The notes beneath the pieces are model-generated. The model did not search any database and was not told where the DNA came from. It worked only from the letters and a program-made list of their open reading frames with translations. Below, piece after piece: positions 44,596-51,678 of a stretch of 64,000 nucleotides of DNA. This DNA comes from a virus, in the IMG/VR virus record IMGVR_UViG_3300025890_003667, positions 62,001-126,000 of that record; one strand, written 5' to 3'. Made by a program: the position numbers and the translations under genes. Positions within the stretch are counted from its first letter, which is position 1. The number at the start of each line of letters is the position of its first letter.

Positions 44596-47500
44596 ATGAA
44601 GTCTCTAGGAGGACTTTTACTACTGGGTGCTGGTACTTTGGTATCAGCTGACAAACAAGATTTACGGATAGGTGGTTATGTGGGGTATGGTGTTGATAGC
44701 CAGGGTCAGGCTCGGAAACTTATCAGGACTGGTGAGGATAAATTGAAACTAGAAAACTTTCCAGAAGACAAAACATTCCGAATCTATTGTAAACGAGCGA
44801 CAGATGGTGTAAGTAGATGGGACAACATAGATGATAGCATAAAAGCATGGCAACACCCTATTGCTTCATTTACCGTTACAGATGCGGATGCAAAGGGTGT
44901 AGGATTCAAGCCTACTGAAATGTTAGCTCAATTCTCTAGTACGTCCACGCTTGTAATGGCATGTAAAGTGGAAGAGCAAAATGATGTGGGTTGGAATGCC
45001 CTAACATCACTGTCAAAATCTAAAAACACAGATAACAATGGGACCATTGCTCTGTTTAATGAGTGGGCGAGAGTTCATTTCTCAGGCTCGTGCGATTCTA
45101 ATCTGATGGACACCAATACCACATTTACCACCAGTATCACTAGTGAAAATTACGATTCTGGACGAATCTACGAAGCACCACTGCGTTTGGATGCTAACTT
45201 CCCATGCATTCATCCTGTTGGGTTTACTAGAGACATCCATTTAAGTCTCCAGTATAAAGCTACCGATGAGGCGCGGAATGCTCTTATTGTTAAAAACGAC
45301 ATCACCACCAGAAAATTGACATTCACTGCTGGGAACCGCGAAGAAGCCAGTAATGGTAGAGATTTTATAATGACTCTAGAAGCTAACCCTGTTTCATTCG
45401 ACCTTGGAACAGCGAAACCCCATCCAGACTATTATAAGTCTGGTGTGGAAGCATGCGACTCTTCTGTTGACGAGTCTCTTTGTAAGGGAGGACTCAAAGC
45501 TACGTTGGATCTTTCTAGTGCTAATATATCTTACTCTGTTCCCACGCAACTTGTAAGCTATACAACACTGGCTTCTGGGTATAAATTTAAACCATGCACT
45601 GAAGTCGGAGGTGCTGTTGTCTCAGCAGCGAATATTTTTGAAATGCTAGAATCCTGTTATGGTAAATTTGTAAGAGACAAAGTGAAATCGTGGACATCTG
45701 CTACAAATTCTGTTGAAGAAGACCTACGAAATGAAATATTTGGCTATGTCATGAATGCCAGAGATTCTAATGATGTGGGTGGATCAGGATCTCTGCTTAC
45801 AGATATGGTTTGTCCATTCACATGCCCTGACAGAGATAGTGGCGGATGCCCATTAGCAACAGATGACACTCTCGACTCCACTAGTCAGTCTGCTATGAAA
45901 TGTCTGCATGTTGGCGTGAAAACCACCTCGCACACGCCTAACTTTTGGGACAATCGCTGCGCTGCGAGAACAGATGGCAAAACAAATTCTACCACTCCCA
46001 CATTACAACAAGTACTTAATGCGACTGAGTTTACACAACCTCTTATGGGTTCTTACTCCTTTAACTACAAATTCACACGCTCTGGTCAGTTCAAGGACCC
46101 GGCTCCTGTAGAATTCAAGAGCTACAGTGCAAATCTTCATGTGGATGTTACGAAACACGATGTGGCAATGGTTTTAGATGGTGGAAACTTCAACGACCTT
46201 ACTAACGATGCAGCTTTTTTCACAGTTGAAGGCAATGGTTTTGTTCAGGAAATTCAACTTAACACAGTCCAACTCAATATTAAAGACGTACCGAGATATG
46301 TCACATCGTTGACTCTCTACGGTCAGGTGTTCCTTAACTGTGATAGGTCTAAACAGGTACTTTCAAATGCGATGCCAATTAATATTGGTACACCACTGAA
46401 AACATCTGGAAAATTCCAACCAGTAGGGTTTAACGCAAGTAACCTTGCGGCTCATAACCCATGCAATACACTATTTGAGTATGTGAGAGATAGCGGTGCA
46501 GGGCAAGATGAAAATTATGATGTGTCAGGAGTTATGTATGCGACTACTTCAGGTCAACCTGCATCGTTTGTTGCAGACCCGAGTCTCGTGAAAATGTGTA
46601 ATGAGGCACCTGGAACTGCAACCGGTACTTCATGTTCCAGAGGGGCTTTTCACTCTAGTACCGTGAAACACATAGGCGACGATAATGGTCACCAAAACCC
46701 AGTTGCCCTTCTCCATGATCTCTGTTCTGTTGGTGGATTCCCACGAAAAGCAGGTGTCATAGGTGCGCTTGTCGCATTTGAAGATGAGCGCGAATACGCC
46801 CCAGTTATCTGCCCTGGTACATGTAAACAAGCCACGATATACGACGTATCTCTTGACTGGGATCTTGATCTTACTGTATCTGCTTCAGACAATGCCAACC
46901 AGTCTCTCACTACCTTGAATGACCCCAATAAACTTATTGTGCGTCAAAGTACTTCCGACTGGGGTGACAACGATACAGATACACAGACGCCTCCTCACCG
47001 TTACTATGACCTTGAGCGTGTAGCCTATCTTACATCTGTAGCGTCGGATGACTGCCAGGCTGATGGTACGCTCTCTATCGACGACGATTCTGTTCCGACC
47101 GATGCTAATGTTGCCACAGGTTGTCTCGTATACAAACAAGGCAGACCAACATTAGCAACTCAAGGCTGGCAAACGGCAACCGAATACTACGGAATTGAAA
47201 AGGCAGCTGATATGGTGAATTGGTTTACATCATGTGGCTCACAGACAGCCCTTGGTGCAGAAGTGCACTTGGTGCAGCGGTTCAAGGTCACTTACGGTGA
47301 TGATCGTGATATTTCCTTTTGCCAAACCAAAAAGCTCTCTGTCACTGTGCAACAGGTCATGGTAGGGCAGACTACACAGACTCTTACTACTGTACAGCAG
47401 GAAGATTCTGCAGACGATGCGTCTATTACTGCAGCGTTAGAGCAGGTCCAATTTACCAAAGATTCATGTGATGGTGATACTCAGAGACTAGCGGCAACTG

Positions 47501-48564
47501 CTAATGTTATATCTTCAGTTGATCTAAATGCCAGTTTTGCCGATACTCCTCAGCTTTTCAGGGACAGTGGTAATACCAAATGGGAAAATGATAATGGGTT
47601 AGTTACATGGTCCACAGCTTGCTACGATATCTGTGGTGGTCAGGCATCTCAGTTAGAAAACTTTCTTGATGAACACAAACTCACTGTATCCTTCACCAGT
47701 GGTACAGCTGGATTAAATATTGAATTTAATATAGATATGGAAGGTTCGCCGTGCGCTGCTACAGATCGTGTCAACGTTGCCACTGCAGAACTCACTCTGT
47801 ACAATGCTGGTAAACCTGCTTCAGGAACCGAGGTCGCATGCGACGCTAACTCGATTGGAGCTGTTTCTGCAGGGGTAGAACCAAGAGCTCTCACCGATGT
47901 CGTTTGTGGTAGGCTCAATGTCACCGACCTTGGTGACTCTAGTTTGTTTATCATGAGTACCCAACTGACACGCAAACTGCCAGGATCAGCTGCAGAGTTG
48001 CTGTGTGAAGCAACTGCTGGTGAGACCGACTACAATGGTGTGAGTTGTGTAGGCGCTGCAAGAAATGTCATGTTTGCACCAACTGCGCAAACTGGTTTGA
48101 AGCAGGACGGTACAGGTACAGGTGCGTTCATCAAGTTTGCTGACAGTTCCATCAAACTGTTCGCAGACGATGCCTTTGCCGAAATCACCTACACAATATT
48201 CTGGGAACAAAGACTCGGATCAGGTAATCGCAGGCTCTTGAGATCCGACATGATTCTTGGTGCAGGTGGCTCTAGCACGAAAGGAGCTCTCAAAGTGTTA
48301 CCTATTGCAGAGCAGATTGAGGATGCAGTGGAGAGTCTAGACAGTGAACCTGCGGCTACTAACACCACTGACGGTGCCACCGAGGAAGAAGATGGGGGCA
48401 TGTCAACTGTTACAGTTGTCGTAATTATTGTGGCTGCAGCTGCAGTAGTAGTAGCTGCCGGGTGGGGTTACATGAAAAGAAAAGACAATAAGGAAAGAGA
48501 TTCAGAAAAGGTTCGGTATTCTAAGGTAAGGAGGAGTGAGAGATTTAGTACAATGAATTTTTAG
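44596..48564 (+). CDS. Large type I surface glycoprotein, 1322 aa
   Basis: Signal peptide at residues 1-18 (MKSLGGLLLLGAGTLVSA), an exposed region of about 1250 residues with dozens of cysteines and NxS/T sites, a C-terminal membrane helix (VTVVVIIVAAAAVVVAAGWG, near 1275-1294) and a basic cytosolic tail. The exposed region seems to hold several repeated beta domains. A dibasic RRLLR sequence lies before the stalk. It is the largest glycoprotein here and a candidate spike or attachment protein. No known fold was recognised. Confidence 0.7.
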   Translation: MKSLGGLLLLGAGTLVSADKQDLRIGGYVGYGVDSQGQARKLIRTGEDKLKLENFPEDKTFRIYCKRATDGVSRWDNIDDSIKAWQHPIASFTVTDADAKGVGFKPTEMLAQFSSTSTLVMACKVEEQNDVGWNALTSLSKSKNTDNNGTIALFNEWARVHFSGSCDSNLMDTNTTFTTSITSENYDSGRIYEAPLRLDANFPCIHPVGFTRDIHLSLQYKATDEARNALIVKNDITTRKLTFTAGNREEASNGRDFIMTLEANPVSFDLGTAKPHPDYYKSGVEACDSSVDESLCKGGLKATLDLSSANISYSVPTQLVSYTTLASGYKFKPCTEVGGAVVSAANIFEMLESCYGKFVRDKVKSWTSATNSVEEDLRNEIFGYVMNARDSNDVGGSGSLLTDMVCPFTCPDRDSGGCPLATDDTLDSTSQSAMKCLHVGVKTTSHTPNFWDNRCAARTDGKTNSTTPTLQQVLNATEFTQPLMGSYSFNYKFTRSGQFKDPAPVEFKSYSANLHVDVTKHDVAMVLDGGNFNDLTNDAAFFTVEGNGFVQEIQLNTVQLNIKDVPRYVTSLTLYGQVFLNCDRSKQVLSNAMPINIGTPLKTSGKFQPVGFNASNLAAHNPCNTLFEYVRDSGAGQDENYDVSGVMYATTSGQPASFVADPSLVKMCNEAPGTATGTSCSRGAFHSSTVKHIGDDNGHQNPVALLHDLCSVGGFPRKAGVIGALVAFEDEREYAPVICPGTCKQATIYDVSLDWDLDLTVSASDNANQSLTTLNDPNKLIVRQSTSDWGDNDTDTQTPPHRYYDLERVAYLTSVASDDCQADGTLSIDDDSVPTDANVATGCLVYKQGRPTLATQGWQTATEYYGIEKAADMVNWFTSCGSQTALGAEVHLVQRFKVTYGDDRDISFCQTKKLSVTVQQVMVGQTTQTLTTVQQEDSADDASITAALEQVQFTKDSCDGDTQRLAATANVISSVDLNASFADTPQLFRDSGNTKWENDNGLVTWSTACYDICGGQASQLENFLDEHKLTVSFTSGTAGLNIEFNIDMEGSPCAATDRVNVATAELTLYNAGKPASGTEVACDANSIGAVSAGVEPRALTDVVCGRLNVTDLGDSSLFIMSTQLTRKLPGSAAELLCEATAGETDYNGVSCVGAARNVMFAPTAQTGLKQDGTGTGAFIKFADSSIKLFADDAFAEITYTIFWEQRLGSGNRRLLRSDMILGAGGSSTKGALKVLPIAEQIEDAVESLDSEPAATNTTDGATEEEDGGMSTVTVVVIIVAAAAVVVAAGWGYMKRKDNKERDSEKVRYSKVRRSERFSTMNF

Positions 48565-48577
48565 AAAAATATATTAT

Positions 48578-49207
48578 TTAAAACATACGTCTACGCTTTT
48601 TATTTCCAATCTGAGCCACCTCCTCCATCAATGTACGTCCACTTCCAGTCACACGGTACTTGTTCAAAGCATCCATGAAATGAGCTTTGTCTGTCTTCTC
48701 CTTTTTCTTCTTACTGGCAACATGTGTCGTCTTGTTCATCACAGCTTTGAAATCCTTCTTCAGATCGGCATTCTTGGAAGCCTCGACAGTATCCTTCAAA
48801 GCCTGCTCACGCTCCATGCTCTTCTTAGAGGCATGGTGAGCAATACGGAAGAACTCCTGAGACTCGTGAGGGAACTTCTTGGCGAGGTCAATGATCTGAT
48901 TGCGACTGGCATCGTTAAGATCAGCCTGGTCCAGAGTGCTGGACCAAGACTCCACAAGAGCCTTAGCCATAGCCTCGTTCTTAGCGGATGCCACCTCAAA
49001 CTCCTTCTTTTTCTGATCAGCAAGCTCGGTCTTCAAAGACTCCAGCTCCGTTGCCTTAGCTTCCAGAGCCTCGAGGTCCTTTTGCTGGTCCACGATCACT
49101 CTCATGAGTTTCTCCTGATCGGGGGCAGTCTCCTCTGGTGCAAGGGGGGGCGGCTCAACCGGGGCGGCGGGGGTGTCGGGCATGGGGGTTTCAACAGGCT
49201 CAGACAT
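48578..49207 (-). CDS. Nested scaffold protein from an internal start, 209 aa
   Basis: Inside the protease-scaffold gene, an ATG at 49207 (MSEPVETPMP) has its own promoter-like sequence, CCTATAAGG ending 20 nt upstream, within the coding region. Translation from here would give the scaffold without the protease, exactly as herpesvirus UL26.5 lies within UL26. Proline-rich at first (PAAPVEPPPLAPEE), then coiled-coil. More scaffold than protease is needed, so a stronger internal promoter makes sense. Not proved without transcript ends. Confidence 0.6.
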   Translation of the reverse strand: MSEPVETPMPDTPAAPVEPPPLAPEETAPDQEKLMRVIVDQQKDLEALEAKATELESLKTELADQKKKEFEVASAKNEAMAKALVESWSSTLDQADLNDASRNQIIDLAKKFPHESQEFFRIAHHASKKSMEREQALKDTVEASKNADLKKDFKAVMNKTTHVASKKKKEKTDKAHFMDALNKYRVTGSGRTLMEEVAQIGNKKRRRMF

Positions 49208-49651
49208 TTTTAATGTTTTATTAGATGCCTTATAGGTGTCAATTCTTGTTTCATCCACGAATATAATTCTACAGTCGCCCCTGCGAGGATCCACGCACAA
49301 ACTCACTTCGACAGGTTGTTTCTCTGTCTTCCCGTTTGCATACTGTGTATGTGTGTGTGTAAGGCTCAACCCTGTGTAATATCGTTTCCCACTGGACGAA
49401 ACTTTCACTGCATTCCTTGCAAATGACCCATAGATACTTGGATCGTCGATCTTACCCACAATCCACTTACTCCCATCCGGGTTGTTCCAGCAGGAGCGCA
49501 CTTTGCCCACCTTCATTTTCTCATCGTGCTCCATGTAAATCGGGATCCCACTAAAATCTATCTGTGCCTCCTCGCGAGTAAAAGCAAATGTAGGGTCGTC
49601 TTTTTCAGGCTGGGTCTCGGTGGGGGATAACACGTTCCCTACAAAGTACAT
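48578..49651 (-). CDS. Herpes-assemblin-like maturation protease fused to scaffold, 357 aa
   Basis: Residues 1-135 resemble herpesvirus S21 assemblin: GIPIYMEHDEKMKVGKV with H42, YYTGLSLTH with S96 as nucleophile and VEVSLCVDPRRGD, the strand where assemblin has its third residue. Here that position is Glu (E116) instead of His, closer to phage prohead proteases. Residues about 175-357 are Glu/Lys-rich and helical, a scaffold that would fill the procapsid and be cut during maturation; the end is NKKRRRMF. Start at 49651 (MYFVGNVLS), after TATATAAGA; the longer frame lacks a promoter. A TYKA-SNK sequence at the junction may be a self-cleavage site. Confidence 0.8.
   Translation of the reverse strand: MYFVGNVLSPTETQPEKDDPTFAFTREEAQIDFSGIPIYMEHDEKMKVGKVRSCWNNPDGSKWIVGKIDDPSIYGSFARNAVKVSSSGKRYYTGLSLTHTHTQYANGKTEKQPVEVSLCVDPRRGDCRIIFVDETRIDTYKASNKTLKMSEPVETPMPDTPAAPVEPPPLAPEETAPDQEKLMRVIVDQQKDLEALEAKATELESLKTELADQKKKEFEVASAKNEAMAKALVESWSSTLDQADLNDASRNQIIDLAKKFPHESQEFFRIAHHASKKSMEREQALKDTVEASKNADLKKDFKAVMNKTTHVASKKKKEKTDKAHFMDALNKYRVTGSGRTLMEEVAQIGNKKRRRMF
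49228..49236 (-). promoter_or_regulatory. Internal TATA box for the nested scaffold
   Basis: CCTATAAGG within the protease-scaffold coding region. The 3' end is 20 nt before the internal ATG, and the context TATAAGGCAT matches the promoter of the 288-aa capsid candidate at 3418. Confidence 0.55.
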
Positions 49652-49670
49652 TTGAAAGTAAAAACATGTC

Positions 49671-49766
49671 TTATATATGTTTGTGTTCTTTGCATATCTC
49701 ATTCAAACACATGGTAATAGAAAGCATGTATGCTGTGAGAAAGGCAAAGATAAAGTATTCTACCAT
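49671..49766 (-). CDS. Single-span membrane micropeptide, 31 aa
   Basis: MVEYFIFAFLTAYMLSITMC followed by a charged tail: one hydrophobic helix. ATATAAGTAC and a second ATATA box lie just upstream, and its end overlaps the TATA box of the protease gene. It fills most of an otherwise empty 108-bp gap. Confidence 0.4.
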   Translation of the reverse strand: MVEYFIFAFLTAYMLSITMCLNEICKEHKHI

Positions 49767-49810
49767 TAAGTAATATATCGGAAGTACTTATATTCACACG
49801 AGGTCTTCAA

Positions 49811-50581
49811 ATGTATTTCTACGACCTTGAGTCCACCTTTCTTTGCAAAGGGTTTAAACGCACAGATCAGAGATTACTAGAAGTCGGCATCGTCCAGGGC
49901 AGGAAAACCTACAGCACCTTGGTGGATCCAGTCAAAGGCTATCCCATCATATCACGACTAGAAGAACTGGGACAGCATCCAGAGCGCACCATCCGATTCT
50001 GGACCAAACTGCTGGCAGGCAAAGGCTTACTCAACACTGCAGTCTGCCGCAAACCCTTCGAAGAGCAAGCCAAATACATCGACAAGATCCGCAAAAATTT
50101 CCTCAGTCCAGATCAGGCTGTCAAGGGCATGATCGCCTTTGGAACAGGTACATGGGTCGCTCATAACGGAAAATCCTTCGATCAGAAAATCATGCAAGGG
50201 CATTTCGATAGGTTTGGGCTCAAACCAGATATAGAGTTCAAAGACTCGCTGCCCGAAATTCGTAAGCTCAAACTCAAGTCGCACTCTCTAGGCTATGTCT
50301 ACAGGCATCTCTTCGGGGGTACCTTCCGGCAACACCACGCAAAGGACGATGCCATCGCTCTACAACGGGTCTGCAAACACCTCAAACTGTTTAAATCCAC
50401 ACCCCTCACCAGCATCAAAGGTGTGGGACCCAAAAGTGAGAAAGTGTTCAAGGGTGCAGGCATCCGGTCGGTAGAAGAACTTAAAGCATGGGTCCAAAAT
50501 CACAAACACACCGACTGGAAGTTCGAAGTACACCACAGTTGTGCCCTTGCCAACCGCATGTTTCAAAAATTTAAGGTTTGA
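49811..50581 (+). CDS. DEDDh 3'-5' exonuclease with helix-hairpin-helix, 256 aa
   Basis: Exonuclease motifs: FYDLEST (D5, E7), VAHNGKSFDQKIM (Asp near 124) and HHAKDDAIAL (His and Asp of motif III), all carboxylates present. A helix-hairpin-helix (SIKGVGPKSEKVFKGAG, about 200-216) follows and should bind DNA backbone. The layout resembles DnaQ-type proofreading or repair nucleases fused to a DNA-binding tail. Starts 16 nt after ATATTCACACG. The HhH fusion is not usual for viral DnaQ proteins. Confidence 0.85.
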   Translation: MYFYDLESTFLCKGFKRTDQRLLEVGIVQGRKTYSTLVDPVKGYPIISRLEELGQHPERTIRFWTKLLAGKGLLNTAVCRKPFEEQAKYIDKIRKNFLSPDQAVKGMIAFGTGTWVAHNGKSFDQKIMQGHFDRFGLKPDIEFKDSLPEIRKLKLKSHSLGYVYRHLFGGTFRQHHAKDDAIALQRVCKHLKLFKSTPLTSIKGVGPKSEKVFKGAGIRSVEELKAWVQNHKHTDWKFEVHHSCALANRMFQKFKV

Positions 50582-50613
50582 GCTACCTATTTATACAAGT
50601 ATTCGTATATGAA

Positions 50614-51147
50614 ATGCTGTATGCGTCGTTCGTGCGCCCCGAAGGCATTTACAGTGGGTGGTTCAACAAATTCGCAGCGTTTGTCACCAGAGGCGGTTTC
50701 TGCCACTCAGAGTTCGTTTTCAGATGGTCTCAAGACGAACTCAAACAAGTACTCAGTAGAGTCAAAGGGCTAGCCAGTCTAAGAAACAAATCAGGTCCTG
50801 TCGATATCGCTGTCTACATCATATGGGGAGATATTGTCAGATTCAGAGTCCTCACAGGATACTCACAGTTTTGGTCCGTGCCAGAAAGGGATATGATACA
50901 CATAGATACCTCATGGGAAAGTGAATTAAATACAGTTACTTGGTTATCTAATCAATTAGGTAAGCCATACGATACAACAGGTGCGCTTCTGTCCCCCTTC
51001 TCGTGGAGAAATAAAAATAACACCTACGATAACTACTTTTGTTCACAGCTCATGGTTTGTGCGCTGCAAAGACTCAACATGATCGATTATTGTAACCCAG
51101 GAAATATTACACCTAATTCGTTGTTCAGAATTTTACAAAGTGCTTAA
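50614..51147 (+). CDS. Permuted papain-like protein, second copy, 177 aa
   Basis: Same layout as the protein at 22721: His region GGFCHSEFVFRW, then the Cys nucleophile in NYFCSQLMVCAL near residue 140. Start at 50614 (MLYASFVRPEG) after TATTTATAC; an upstream TTG in the frame lies before the box. The two copies differ widely, so they probably have different substrates. Confidence 0.7.
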   Translation: MLYASFVRPEGIYSGWFNKFAAFVTRGGFCHSEFVFRWSQDELKQVLSRVKGLASLRNKSGPVDIAVYIIWGDIVRFRVLTGYSQFWSVPERDMIHIDTSWESELNTVTWLSNQLGKPYDTTGALLSPFSWRNKNNTYDNYFCSQLMVCALQRLNMIDYCNPGNITPNSLFRILQSA

Positions 51148-51345
51148 GTATCCCCATATCCCTTTTGAAATTGCCTTGAAGTGCTCAGCATGCTGTGTGT
51201 CAACTAGTTTGGCAGCCGACACCACACACAGGAGACCAGATACAACAGCTACATCGCGAAGGGGTTTCTCCCTGCAATGAAACAGGGCTGAAGCCGAACT
51301 TACAAGTACTAAACCAGTTAGAGATAGAGAATGAATCAATTGCAT
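51133..51345 (-). CDS. Small two-span membrane protein, 70 aa
   Basis: Two hydrophobic segments (about residues 6-21 and 32-45), in a 70-residue chain. GGTATAAATAAT precedes it by about 25 nt. Its end overlaps the papain-like gene by 15 bp. No family recognised. Confidence 0.6.
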   Translation of the reverse strand: MQLIHSLSLTGLVLVSSASALFHCREKPLRDVAVVSGLLCVVSAAKLVDTQHAEHFKAISKGIWGYLSTL

Positions 51346-51367
51346 TTAAATATGTATGTGATATTAT

Positions 51368-51652
51368 TTATACCACATCCTTTAATCTCCACAAACCCTC
51401 TGCCATGCTACAGTTCAAACAATAGGCACCCCTAAGTACTGCTTCTTCGGATACATCTGACCCACCTTGATTAATCACATATATACCTTTCATGTCAAGC
51501 CATAACTCATCCACAGTATTCGCCACCATGATGCAAGAGTCCATATATGTTTGAACAACATCGAACGCTAACCCCTTCCCTGCAATCCACACTCTTTTTC
51601 CATTCCACATGTCTGTCGTCACAGCATCGCTTTCGCCATGAATGATCAGCAT
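51368..51652 (-). CDS. Hypothetical protein, 94 aa
   Basis: A small soluble protein with mixed alpha/beta features (IAGKGLAFDVVQTYM) and two close cysteines (YCLNC). Starts near the end of RPB2; TTATAAATTAG lies upstream in the gap and in the RPB2 end. No family recognised. Confidence 0.55.
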   Translation of the reverse strand: MLIIHGESDAVTTDMWNGKRVWIAGKGLAFDVVQTYMDSCIMVANTVDELWLDMKGIYVINQGGSDVSEEAVLRGAYCLNCSMAEGLWRLKDVV

Positions 51653-51678
51653 TTCATTGCAGGTGGGCTAATTTATAA

